Source: a virus. From it: a stretch of DNA of 64,000 nucleotides. The position numbers and the translations under genes were made by a program. How positions within the stretch are numbered: position 1 is the stretch's first letter; each line of letters begins with the position of its first letter. The stretch covers positions 62,001 to 126,000 of IMG/VR virus record IMGVR_UViG_3300020057_000027; one strand, 5' to 3'. Below, piece by piece: positions 52,392 to 61,493 of the stretch. The notes beneath the pieces were generated by a model. The model had not been told where the DNA came from, ran no database searches, and was given only the letters and a program-made list of their open reading frames with translations.

Positions 52392-52676
52392 ATGTTTAAA
52401 TACCCTGAATCGTTTGTTGCTAAGTGTAAAGAAGTTTATCCTGATTGGGAAGATCTCCATTATCAATTGAATCTCAATAGTCGAGCAGTTGGTAATATTC
52501 TTGAGCGTGGAGTAGGTTTCTCATTAGATGAAGAGATGATTATATCATTATTCAGAAACAAGAAAGAAACTAAAATTTTAGAAGCTGCTAAGAGAGCTAA
52601 ACTTAAACGAGATCTTTATAGAGAGTGGACAGAAGTGGTAGATACAATCATAGAGCATAACGGGCATGAGGTTTAG
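52392..52676 (+). CDS. Small helical protein
   Basis: 94 residues with AAAGGAA upstream. FVAKCKEVYPDWEDLHYQLN then RAVGNILERGVGFSLDEEMI; a basic helix follows. Confidence 0.6.
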   Translation: MFKYPESFVAKCKEVYPDWEDLHYQLNLNSRAVGNILERGVGFSLDEEMIISLFRNKKETKILEAAKRAKLKRDLYREWTEVVDTIIEHNGHEV

Positions 52677-52833
52677 AGTGTCAGAAGACGAAGTGAAAGT
52701 TGTTTTTAAATGTGGTGTAGGTGAAGCACTAGCAATGATTATTTCATGGAGTCTTCATAAGTCTTTAATTTGGGCTATAGTTCATGGACTGTTTGGCTGG
52801 TTCTACGTCATTTATTATATCATCGTAAGGTAA
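52666..52833 (+). CDS. Small membrane protein
   Basis: 55 residues from the ATG at 52666, overlapping the previous gene. One or two membrane segments (GEALAMIISWSLHKSLIWAI, HGLFGWFYVIYYIIV). Confidence 0.55.
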   Translation: MRFRVSEDEVKVVFKCGVGEALAMIISWSLHKSLIWAIVHGLFGWFYVIYYIIVR

Positions 52834-52893
52834 TATAGGTTTCTAAAACTGAACTAAATATCTCTATGATTGATAAAACATATGTAGAGATTT

Positions 52894-54816
52894 ATGGAAA
52901 GTAATTGGTTCGGAAAAGAAATGATATGGTGGAAAGGCGTTGTCGAAGACCGCAAAGACCCATTGTTTCTTGGCCGTTGTAAAATCAGAATATTCGGCTG
53001 GCACACTCAAGATAAAACACAGATGCCGACTGAGGCACTTCCTTGGGCTCTACCAAGTCTACCTATTGATAACGGAAGAAGTCCTGTAGGGTTGCGCGAG
53101 GGTGATTGGACGTGGGGTTTCTTCATGGACGGTTCTGAAGCACAACAACCAATTGTGTGTGGTTTCACTCCAGGAATTCCCGAAGATAAAGCAGACCCCG
53201 AAAAAGGATATCACGATCCAACTCCAGAAGAAGAATTATTAAGCACTCTACAACCAAGACCTCCTGAGTTTTCTCCTATTATTGAAGCTGAAGAAGGTGA
53301 AGAGGGAGAAGCTGTAGTTGGGTTAGGTAGATTTGATGACCCGAATAAGTTGCCTGGAGAAAACGTTGCGTTTGGTGAATTAACGCAAGACTATGATCCA
53401 GCATTATATAAGTGGGACGTAAATCGTGATGGAAAATATGATGCCGTTGACGCACTTCAAATAAGTGATCCTGATGGTGATGGTATTCCCGGAACGGGAG
53501 CAGGCAGCGACGATATTTTTTCTGGTGGAGAAGTTACTACCATATCTTATCCGATGAGTAGGTATCCATTAGAGCCATTTTTAAATGAACCTACTACACC
53601 AAGAATATCAAGAAACGAAAAGATTGAAGAAACTATAGTTGCAAAAAAGAAAGGTGATCTTCAAACTGGTGATGCTGCCGCTCATGAAGCATTGGGTGTA
53701 GGTAGTGATCAGGGAGCAGAAGCAGAAGCGTTTGGTGAACCAGAAACACCATACGCAGCCAAGTATCCTTTTAATCACGTATATGAAAGTGAAGCTGGCC
53801 ATTATCAAGAAATAGATGATACTCCTGGCGCAGAAAGATTACATTCGTATCATAGATCTGGAACATTCAATGAAATACATCCTGACGGTACGCAAGTAAA
53901 CAAAGTAGTAAAAAAAGGCTTTCATTTTGTAGTAGAAGAACATAATTTTGCAACAAAGAGTTTTGCTAATTTTAGTGCTGCCCAAGCCTTTAGAATCAAT
54001 GCTGGCGCAGAGATGAATCTAAAATCCGGCGGCGACATGAATCAAGATGCTGGTGGCAACCATAATACTATTGTTAAAGGTGATTCTAATAATAGAATAA
54101 AGAAGAATTCATATACTGTTATTGAGGGTGATGTTAGAGTATTAGTAAAGGGTAACGTGTTTCTTGCCGTTGAAGGTAATTTAGAAACAAAAGTCGTCGG
54201 CAATATTTTATTAGACGCTGGCGGAGATATATGTTTAACTGCTGGTGGTGGTATACATACAACCGCTCCACAAATTCATATGGTAACTCCTGTTGTTGAA
54301 GCTAATGTTAAATTTGCTATGACGGCTGGAAGTTCTCCTATAGGACCTCCTCTGCCTGCAATACCACTACCTTGTACTCATATTAACACTGCTGATAATA
54401 AAGATAATCTGGTGGCAGAACCATTTACACCAAAAGAAGGTTTTGTTTGGGAAGAACACACAGGAGATTTATGGAAACCAATATCAGATAGTGATGGTAA
54501 TGCAGTTACTTTAAGTTTGACTTTGGGTGTTCCTCATTTCTTAGTAGAAGCACTTCCTACTGGAGCACTAGAGACAGTAACTATCAAATATAAACACAAA
54601 GATGGTAGAATAGTAGAATGGGAAGTTACAAGGCCAGTACATACACCAGGAACACGAATACTTGAAGCTGGTGTTTATAAAGGTAATGGCAACGGAGGTA
54701 GAGATCATTACCGTTGGAGTAAACCAGGAGCTGAATATCCAACACAGATGTTTTTACGTATCGGTTCATATCATCAATTAATACTTTCAGCGGATGTTAG
54801 ACATGAAGCTTTCTAG
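52894..54816 (+). CDS. 5: Baseplate hub spike, T4 gp5-like without lysozyme
   Basis: 640 residues. The N-terminal OB-fold (DPLFLGRCKIRIFGWHTQDK, LPWALPSLPIDNGR, VGLREGDWTWGFFMDGSEAQ) is the gp5/VgrG type. Near residue 170 is an EF-hand or dockerin-like pair (DVNRDGKYDAVDAL, DPDGDGIPG). The region around 310-480 is the repetitive trimeric beta-helix needle. There is no lysozyme domain between OB-fold and needle as in T4. A 130-residue domain follows the needle. ACTAAATA at 52853 may be its late promoter. Confidence 0.85.
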   Translation: MESNWFGKEMIWWKGVVEDRKDPLFLGRCKIRIFGWHTQDKTQMPTEALPWALPSLPIDNGRSPVGLREGDWTWGFFMDGSEAQQPIVCGFTPGIPEDKADPEKGYHDPTPEEELLSTLQPRPPEFSPIIEAEEGEEGEAVVGLGRFDDPNKLPGENVAFGELTQDYDPALYKWDVNRDGKYDAVDALQISDPDGDGIPGTGAGSDDIFSGGEVTTISYPMSRYPLEPFLNEPTTPRISRNEKIEETIVAKKKGDLQTGDAAAHEALGVGSDQGAEAEAFGEPETPYAAKYPFNHVYESEAGHYQEIDDTPGAERLHSYHRSGTFNEIHPDGTQVNKVVKKGFHFVVEEHNFATKSFANFSAAQAFRINAGAEMNLKSGGDMNQDAGGNHNTIVKGDSNNRIKKNSYTVIEGDVRVLVKGNVFLAVEGNLETKVVGNILLDAGGDICLTAGGGIHTTAPQIHMVTPVVEANVKFAMTAGSSPIGPPLPAIPLPCTHINTADNKDNLVAEPFTPKEGFVWEEHTGDLWKPISDSDGNAVTLSLTLGVPHFLVEALPTGALETVTIKYKHKDGRIVEWEVTRPVHTPGTRILEAGVYKGNGNGGRDHYRWSKPGAEYPTQMFLRIGSYHQLILSADVRHEAF

Positions 54817-55093
54817 TAAACTTGCGGTCTTCTTAATTACACTTCAAGTGGCTGATGCTACTCTAACAGGTTTTGGTGTCAATACATTTGGAATAGGCGC
54901 AGAGGGTAATCCGCTAGTTAAATATGTTATGGTGGAGCTTGGTGTGATTCCGGGACTAATTTTAGTTAAGATGTTTGCTATTCTTTGTATTGGTTTACTG
55001 TGGAAAGCTAAAGCCACTAATATTATATTATTTTTATCGGGCCTATATACTAGTATAGTAATAATGTGGTTACTTGCATTTTACTACAACTAA
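54803..55093 (+). CDS. Small membrane protein, DUF5658-like
   Basis: 96 residues from the ATG at 54803 (54794 also possible), overlapping the spike gene. Three membrane segments; LQVADATLTGFGVNTFGIGA then EGNPLVKYVM is the DUF5658 pattern (D--T---G--EGNP). Function unknown. Confidence 0.7.
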   Translation: MKLSSKLAVFLITLQVADATLTGFGVNTFGIGAEGNPLVKYVMVELGVIPGLILVKMFAILCIGLLWKAKATNIILFLSGLYTSIVIMWLLAFYYN

Positions 55094-55113
55094 AATTAAG
55101 TATATGGAATATT

Positions 55114-55365
55114 ATGAAATTGTCAGGGCCGATAGTAGAAAAGAACGCTAAGGGAGAAACAGTAGTTCATTTAGAAGCAGTAGAAGAGTTTCTTGATTAT
55201 AGTGAAAGGTTAGAAGAAGCTGTAAATAGGTTTGGCGAGATATTGAATTCCAAAGAATTCAATGAAGCATTGGTGGATGTATATGATCCAGAGAGAACAC
55301 CATCTTCAGAAGTAATAATACAAACAGCATTAACACTTAAGAACATCTTGGCCAAAGTGGTATAA
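55114..55365 (+). CDS. Small helical protein before gp25
   Basis: 83 residues from the ATG at 55114. AVEEFLDYSERLEEAVNRFG then SSEVIIQTALTLKNILAKVV. Sits between the spike and wedge genes; no family recognised. Confidence 0.55.
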   Translation: MKLSGPIVEKNAKGETVVHLEAVEEFLDYSERLEEAVNRFGEILNSKEFNEALVDVYDPERTPSSEVIIQTALTLKNILAKVV

Positions 55366-55368
55366 ATA
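55361..55368 (+). promoter_or_regulatory. Late promoter
   Basis: TATAAATA, exact T4 late consensus, 32 bases before gp25. Confidence 0.8.
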
Positions 55369-55400
55369 ACTCTTGGATATACCAAAAGGTTAATATACTC

Positions 55401-55790
55401 ATGCCTGTAGTTAAGAAATATAAAGATTTAGACTTAGACTTTATACCTCATCCCGTATCTGGAGATCTTTTACCGTTGAAAGATGCTGATGCGGTTAAAC
55501 GTTCTGTTAGAAATCTCATACTAACTGGTCTATATGAAAGAGTCTTTCAACCTAAAATTGGTTCAGGCGTTAGAGAGTTATTATTTGAGCTTATAAATCC
55601 ATTAACACAAAAGAGTATTGAAATAGCTATTGAAGACGTTTTAAGAAAACATGAAAAAAGAATAACTTTAATATCTACATTGGCCTCAGTTAATACAGAA
55701 GAAAATGGTTATAATATAACAATAACATTTTCAGTAGACGCTATATCAGAAATATTGGTTGTTGATATGTTCTTAGAAAGAGTAAGATAA
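55401..55790 (+). CDS. 25: Baseplate wedge, T4 gp25-like
   Basis: 129 residues (T4: 132). YKDLDLDFIPHPVSGDLLPL then DADAVKRSVRNLILTGLYER, FQPKIGSGVRELLFE and an acidic core is the conserved gp25/GpW family of sheath-baseplate connectors. Confidence 0.95.
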   Translation: MPVVKKYKDLDLDFIPHPVSGDLLPLKDADAVKRSVRNLILTGLYERVFQPKIGSGVRELLFELINPLTQKSIEIAIEDVLRKHEKRITLISTLASVNTEENGYNITITFSVDAISEILVVDMFLERVR

Positions 55791-55793
55791 AAA

Positions 55794-57593
55794 ATGGCAC
55801 AAATAAAATACACCGAATTAGACTTTGCTAAGATTAAAGATAATCTAAAGACATTCTTAAAATCACAAGATCAATTCAAAGATTATGATTTTGATGGTGC
55901 TGGTATTTCGGTGCTACTAGATCTATTGGCATATAATACTGCCTATAACGGTTTCTATCTAAACATGCTTGCTAGTGAAATGTTTCTTGATAGTGCTGTT
56001 CTTAGAGATAGTGTAGTATCAAGAGCAAAACATTTAGGTTACACTCCACGATCAGTTCGTTCAAATGTTGCTACTATTGATTTAGAAATCTTTCCAGCTT
56101 TCGGTCCAGGAGCAACATCCCCGACAAGTATATTCATAGATACTACTCAAAAATTTTATGCTGTTGTTGATAATAAGAAATATATCTTCAGTCCAAAACA
56201 ATCTATATTAATACAACCTAATGCTGGTAAATATCTTGCTACAGGTTTAGAACTAATTGAGGGAACAAGATTAACCCATAGATGGACTTTTGATGCGTCA
56301 TTAAGCATAAAACAGAGATTTATTATACCTAATAGTAATATAGATACCACTCAATTAAAAGTTACTGTACAAGATTCAGAAACTAATAATACAATAAGAT
56401 CATATAATCTGCACGAAGATATAAATGAATTAACTCCTGAGTCGCAAGTGTATTTTCTGCAAGAGGCAACAGATAAAAAATATGAAATTATTTTCGGTGA
56501 TGGTGTAGTAGGTAAAGGTTTAATTGATGGCAACATTGTTATTGTAGATTATATTGTTTCATCTGGCAGCTTATCTGTTGGCGCAAAGAAATTTGTTCCT
56601 GTAGAAAAAGTTGGCGGTTATGATCAATCAACAATTGTTTGTACTATTCCGGCCAAGGGTTTTACTGAGCAAGAAAGTATTGATAACATTAAAAGATTGG
56701 CACCATTAAATTATGATGCACAAAATCGAGCAGTAACTAGATTAGATTATGAGACATTAGTAAAGAAAGATATACCATCAATTCAATATCTCAGAGTATG
56801 GGGAGGAGAAGATAATGTACCTCCACAATATGGAAGAGTATTCATGTCGCTCAAGCCATTTACTGGAACATCATTATCTGAAGATCAAAAAGCGGCTTTA
56901 ATTGAAGCATATATTAGACCTAGAAATCCAATTTCAATCGAAGTAAAAATTGTAGAGCCTGATTATCTAAGATTGCAGATAGAAAGTTTAATATTATATA
57001 AGAGTAGTAATACTATTTTATCTGAAGCTGATATTAAAAATAAAGTTAAAGATGCTATTATAGCATTTAGATCTGCTGAATTAAATGGGTTTGACGCAGA
57101 TTTTAGATATAGTAAGTTTGTTCAAACTATTGATGAAGCTGATATAGCTATTGAAGGAAATTTAACTAATATTAAAATGAAATATCGTATATTTCCTCCA
57201 TTCAATGTACCAACAAAATTTGAAATCAGCTTGAATAACTCAATAGATAAAGGTGATGCGGCTAACGGTTTAGCATCTATAGTTAGTAGTGCTTTCATAT
57301 ATAAAGGTAATACAACATTTGCAGGGGATGATGGTAAAGGTGTATTATCATTATTTCGCATAGTAAATGATCAAAAAGTTACCATAGAAAATAATATCGG
57401 AACCGTCAACTATGAAACTGGAGAAATAGTTTTAGATGGCTTCTTAGTTCAAAGCATTCCAGATAATAAAGACTATGTTGATTTTGTTATTGTACCTAAA
57501 GTACAAGACGTTGAATCATTACGTAACCAGATCCTTTTAATGGAAGATGAAGATATAATTCTGGCAACTAAAGATCTGAATAAAAAGGTTTAA
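55794..57593 (+). CDS. 6: Baseplate wedge, T4 gp6-like
   Basis: 599 residues (T4: 660), three bases after gp25. YDFDGAGISVLLDLLAYNTA then YNGFYLNMLASEMFLDSAVL and SRAKHLGYTPRS is the gp6 signature. It forms the inner ring of the baseplate; belongs to the Baseplate_J-like superfamily. Confidence 0.94.
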   Translation: MAQIKYTELDFAKIKDNLKTFLKSQDQFKDYDFDGAGISVLLDLLAYNTAYNGFYLNMLASEMFLDSAVLRDSVVSRAKHLGYTPRSVRSNVATIDLEIFPAFGPGATSPTSIFIDTTQKFYAVVDNKKYIFSPKQSILIQPNAGKYLATGLELIEGTRLTHRWTFDASLSIKQRFIIPNSNIDTTQLKVTVQDSETNNTIRSYNLHEDINELTPESQVYFLQEATDKKYEIIFGDGVVGKGLIDGNIVIVDYIVSSGSLSVGAKKFVPVEKVGGYDQSTIVCTIPAKGFTEQESIDNIKRLAPLNYDAQNRAVTRLDYETLVKKDIPSIQYLRVWGGEDNVPPQYGRVFMSLKPFTGTSLSEDQKAALIEAYIRPRNPISIEVKIVEPDYLRLQIESLILYKSSNTILSEADIKNKVKDAIIAFRSAELNGFDADFRYSKFVQTIDEADIAIEGNLTNIKMKYRIFPPFNVPTKFEISLNNSIDKGDAANGLASIVSSAFIYKGNTTFAGDDGKGVLSLFRIVNDQKVTIENNIGTVNYETGEIVLDGFLVQSIPDNKDYVDFVIVPKVQDVESLRNQILLMEDEDIILATKDLNKKV

Positions 57594-57596
57594 TAG

Positions 57597-59681
57597 ATGA
57601 CTCAGTTTATTGACTTATCTGGTTTAGGTATTATCTCAGAAGAAAACTGGGCTTGGGTTATTCGACCTATTGGTATTGGTCCACTATTAGTTGGTACGCC
57701 CGAACTTAATTTAACAATATTCACTCCTTCTATAGTTTCACAAGAAACTTTTGGTTATCATAGTGTTGGTAACATTACATTAAATTCTAGTATAGCTGAT
57801 GCCAACAATACGTTTGGTATTCCTAATATTAGTAATACTTCAAGTGTTCCTTTAATATCATCTCAAATATATTCTCAGCTTCCTAGTTTTGTTAGAGAAG
57901 ATCATCCACATTTCATAAACTTCATGGAAGCATATTATGAATGGATGGAAAATTATAGAAATGTTCAATTTGATATAGCAAGATTAAAAACATATCAAGA
58001 TGTTGAAACTAGTATTGATATTTTTACAGAACAATTCTTTAAAGAATTTTTAACTAATATACCAAGAGGTATTGTTGCTGATAAAGAAAATGTTTTAAAA
58101 AACATTAGAGAGTTCTATCGTGCTAAAGGAACAGAAAAGTCATATAAGTTCTTTTTCAGAATATTGTTTAATATAGATGTTGATTTTTATTATCCTAGAA
58201 TAGACATGTTGCGAGTGTCTGATGGTAAATGGATTCAACCAATTACATTGCGTATCAGATCTACTGTGGGTAATCCTTTTGATTTAGTCGGTAGACGAAT
58301 TAGAGGACTAAACAATAATGCTTCGGCGTTTGTTGAACAAGTACAATTCGTTCAAGAAGGTTTCTTAACTGTATATGAATTATTTTTAAATCGTTCGAGT
58401 ATATCTGGTTTATTTGAAGGTGATGAAGTTATCAAAGCTGCGGATGTTGATATTGAAGGGGTAATTTATCCAATAGTAGATTCAATTAAAGTTGTGAGCG
58501 GCGGCGAAGGGTATTCAACCGGAGACCCTATATTGATTGGTGGGCCAGGCGTTGGAGCTACTGCTGTAGTTCAATCTGTTGGTAGTTTGGGTGCGATAAA
58601 GAAAGTTAAGATGACTGCTTTCGGAGCAGGATATACAAGTGCTCCACTAGTAACTGCTCCCGGAGGTACGGTAGTAGCATCATTAGAAGCAGTAATCGGC
58701 GCACAAACTAAGTATCCCGGATTCTTTTTAAATGAAGATGGTCAAATATCCGCATCAAAATATATTCAAGACGGTAAGTATTACCAACAATTTTCTTATG
58801 TAGTATTTGTTAATGAGTCTATAGAAAAATATAGAGACGCATTAAAGCGAATGATCCATCCTGCCGGTTTAGAGATGTTTGGTGGATTCAGATCTCAAGA
58901 ATTGATAGATGCTGGTGTAAACCTTTCTTCAAGATATGGACAGGTTGGCACTTCAATGCTTAGAATCCACGACCATTTTAAATTTGTTTGGGTGGTATTT
59001 GATATTAATAATCAACCATTGAATGTATTTGATAATGAACAGCTTGCTATACAGTGGTTAAAAGAGCTAGGAACCTTACCATACACCGAATATCTATCAA
59101 CCGACTATGTGGTGCTAGATGTAAATTTGAAAGTATTAGCTGTATTTGCTTCACAGATCGAAGCGCAAGACTGGTTGAACGATCACGAGTCTGAGTATCC
59201 AGGTACATTATTTCATATAAAAGAAAGAATAGACACTAGATTCAATTCTCAATATCTCCAAAGAAGAGATAGTAGACAAGTAAATCCATTTTATTTTGAT
59301 CCTATAGATGCTCGTATTAAATCACAACAAACAGAGCTTATTTTAATCCACGATCTATATGAAGGTATTAATCAAGCCAAACTTGGACCTTCTTACCGTT
59401 CTATTGAGCGAGATAAATTCACATATAGACCATTTGAGAAAACCGATATTACTGGAGAGTTGAATGGTGTTAATGCTGGCTATTGGGGTATTCAAGGTGT
59501 TTTTATATCTCAATTTGCTAATTATCAGATAAAAGACTTTAAAGATATAACAGTAAAAGAGATGACAGAAAAACCTTGGACGAAGATAAATATAATGCCT
59601 GAACCTATTGTTAGAAACAGTGACGGAACTAGCATTAACAGTTTAGAAAAGTTTGGAATAGCTGAAATCTCACACACTTAA
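57597..59681 (+). CDS. Baseplate wedge structural protein in gp7 position
   Basis: 694 residues. LPSFVREDHPHFINFMEAYY then EWMENY, IPRGIVADKENVLKNIREFY and RAKGTEKSYKFFFRILFNID are typical of the large wedge protein found between gp6 and gp8 in marine T4-like phages. T4 gp7 is 1032 residues. The C-terminal part (58.9-59.3 kb) has a repeat of VFDxxxxxxxVFDNEQLAIQWL type. Three bases after gp6. Confidence 0.75.
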   Translation: MTQFIDLSGLGIISEENWAWVIRPIGIGPLLVGTPELNLTIFTPSIVSQETFGYHSVGNITLNSSIADANNTFGIPNISNTSSVPLISSQIYSQLPSFVREDHPHFINFMEAYYEWMENYRNVQFDIARLKTYQDVETSIDIFTEQFFKEFLTNIPRGIVADKENVLKNIREFYRAKGTEKSYKFFFRILFNIDVDFYYPRIDMLRVSDGKWIQPITLRIRSTVGNPFDLVGRRIRGLNNNASAFVEQVQFVQEGFLTVYELFLNRSSISGLFEGDEVIKAADVDIEGVIYPIVDSIKVVSGGEGYSTGDPILIGGPGVGATAVVQSVGSLGAIKKVKMTAFGAGYTSAPLVTAPGGTVVASLEAVIGAQTKYPGFFLNEDGQISASKYIQDGKYYQQFSYVVFVNESIEKYRDALKRMIHPAGLEMFGGFRSQELIDAGVNLSSRYGQVGTSMLRIHDHFKFVWVVFDINNQPLNVFDNEQLAIQWLKELGTLPYTEYLSTDYVVLDVNLKVLAVFASQIEAQDWLNDHESEYPGTLFHIKERIDTRFNSQYLQRRDSRQVNPFYFDPIDARIKSQQTELILIHDLYEGINQAKLGPSYRSIERDKFTYRPFEKTDITGELNGVNAGYWGIQGVFISQFANYQIKDFKDITVKEMTEKPWTKINIMPEPIVRNSDGTSINSLEKFGIAEISHT

Positions 59682-59689
59682 ATTAGTGC

Positions 59690-59697
59690 TATAAATA
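59690..59697 (+). promoter_or_regulatory. Late promoter
   Basis: TATAAATA, 21 bases before gp8; TAGAGGA follows as Shine-Dalgarno. Confidence 0.8.
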
Positions 59698-59718
59698 TTA
59701 CTAGAGGATAAAACTAAG

Positions 59719-61458
59719 ATGACCGCAATAATTAAAAATAGATTCAGAATACAGAACGCTAAAGACTTCTTAGAAAATCTTGTCGGTCATCCTAGAACAA
59801 GTGTTATAGGTAACACAATCAATCTTACTGGTGTAACCGAAGCAGAAAGAATTGCAGATCTTCAAACTGAAATTGGTTCTCATGCTGTAGATAGAAATTT
59901 ATATTTGTTTGTTGGTAGAGCTAGACCTTGGCCAACAGATCTTTTGAACGGAACTAATGAGTTGGCTCCACCTCTAGCTAAAGATACGATATCAGAAGAG
60001 TATCGTATTTGGGATGCTATGTTAGGTTTAAAGAAAGTCACTGAAACTTATTCTTCTCTTGTTGTTCCTAGATTTGATTGGGACGCTACAGGTGAAACTG
60101 TATATAAACCCTTTGACGATCAAGATAAAGATCTATTCAATCATCCAACTACTGCTGAAATTGCTGATGGTAATCTTAATAGCTATACCGCAGGATCTTT
60201 TTATGTATTGACTGATGAATATCATCTATTCAAATGTTTAGGTAATAATCTTTCAGCAAAATCTACAGTTAAACCACAAAAACCTTTAGCTGCTCCATTT
60301 ATATTTGAGGGCTCAGATGGTTATAGATGGAAGTATCTAACAACAATTACTCCCGGCCAGGTAGTTAAATTTTTAACTGAAAGATGGATACCTGTAGTTC
60401 AACTAGCAGAAGATGATGGTAGTTCACAATGGTTGGTTCAACAGGCTGCCACTGAAGGTACTATTGATACTTTTATTATTGATAATAAAGGTTCCGGATA
60501 TATTTACGTTCATTCAGGAACACTACAGGGGTTTAGCGGAACCACAGGTTCTTTAGATTCTGGATTTTCTATTGTGGCCTCAGCATATGTTGGAGCACAG
60601 ATTCATATAGTTTCTGGAACTGGAGCAGGCACAGTAAGAAACATTACATCATATGATGAAACTTTTGGTATTGTTACTGTAAATGTTGCTTGGTCTGTTG
60701 ACGGAAGTTCTGTATATGAAATAACGCCAAAACTTACTATTTCAGGAAACGGAACAGGCGCTACAGCCAAAGCAGTTGTTGAAACTCTTGCTGGGCCTGA
60801 CCAATATAAAATAACAAAAATTATTTCCACTGCTGGTGGTTCTGGTTACACTTTTGCTTCTGTGTCTATTACTGGAGCTGGTGGTTCTGGTGCTTCAGTG
60901 AGAGCGCAGATAGCTGCTCCGGGTGGTCATGGTTCAGATATAGAAAAAGAACTTGGTGCTTTCTTTGCCATGTTGAATGTTAGATTGAAATATGAAGAAG
61001 GTGCTGGAGACTTTCCTATATCTAATGACTATAGACAAATTGGAGTAGTTAGAGATCTTAGAAACTTAGATGGTTCTTTAGCGACTGAAGATACTCGTAT
61101 TGCTACAAAGAAATTAAATCTAACTGGTGTTAGTCCTGGTTTGGGTGGCGATTTTGCTCCAGATGAAGATATCACTACTGGTGGAGCTACTGCTAAAGTT
61201 ATAGATTATGTTGCTACTGGTCCTGGAACAGGAACAATAACTTTCTTTCAAGATGAAATAACAGGTTATGCTTCATTTGCTGGTGGACAAGTGGTTAGTG
61301 GTTTAACTAGTGGTGCTACAGGAACTATTGCTTTATCGGGAGTAATAAATGAAGAAATTAAAAAGAATGTTGGAGAAATCATTTACATAGAAAATCGTAG
61401 ACCTGTTCTGCGAGCCCCTGACCAGATAGAAGATATAAAAGCTATTATAGAATTCTAA
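59719..61458 (+). CDS. 8: Baseplate wedge, T4 gp8-like, enlarged
   Basis: 579 residues (T4 gp8: 334). The N-terminus (NLYLFVGRARPWPTDLLNG, RIWDAMLGLKKVTETYSSLV, VVPRFDW, FKCLGNNLSAKSTVKPQKP, YRWKYLTTI) matches gp8. The extra length is a Gly/Thr-rich beta region around residues 235-500 (SGNGTGATAKAV, GAGGSGASVRAQ) that also occurs in the previous protein (GGPGVGATAVVQ). The C-terminus returns to gp8-like sequence (IYIENRRPV). Confidence 0.88.
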   Translation: MTAIIKNRFRIQNAKDFLENLVGHPRTSVIGNTINLTGVTEAERIADLQTEIGSHAVDRNLYLFVGRARPWPTDLLNGTNELAPPLAKDTISEEYRIWDAMLGLKKVTETYSSLVVPRFDWDATGETVYKPFDDQDKDLFNHPTTAEIADGNLNSYTAGSFYVLTDEYHLFKCLGNNLSAKSTVKPQKPLAAPFIFEGSDGYRWKYLTTITPGQVVKFLTERWIPVVQLAEDDGSSQWLVQQAATEGTIDTFIIDNKGSGYIYVHSGTLQGFSGTTGSLDSGFSIVASAYVGAQIHIVSGTGAGTVRNITSYDETFGIVTVNVAWSVDGSSVYEITPKLTISGNGTGATAKAVVETLAGPDQYKITKIISTAGGSGYTFASVSITGAGGSGASVRAQIAAPGGHGSDIEKELGAFFAMLNVRLKYEEGAGDFPISNDYRQIGVVRDLRNLDGSLATEDTRIATKKLNLTGVSPGLGGDFAPDEDITTGGATAKVIDYVATGPGTGTITFFQDEITGYASFAGGQVVSGLTSGATGTIALSGVINEEIKKNVGEIIYIENRRPVLRAPDQIEDIKAIIEF

Positions 61459-61466
61459 TATAAATA
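61459..61466 (+). promoter_or_regulatory. Late promoter
   Basis: TATAAATA, 27 bases before the last gene; AAGAGAA serves as ribosome site. Confidence 0.75.
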
Positions 61467-61493
61467 GAATACAGACTTTGGTAATAAGAGAAT

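Noticed and set aside
52894-54816. Type VI secretion VgrG
   Set aside because: The fold is shared, but neighbouring gp25/gp6/gp8 and late promoters identify it as the phage spike.
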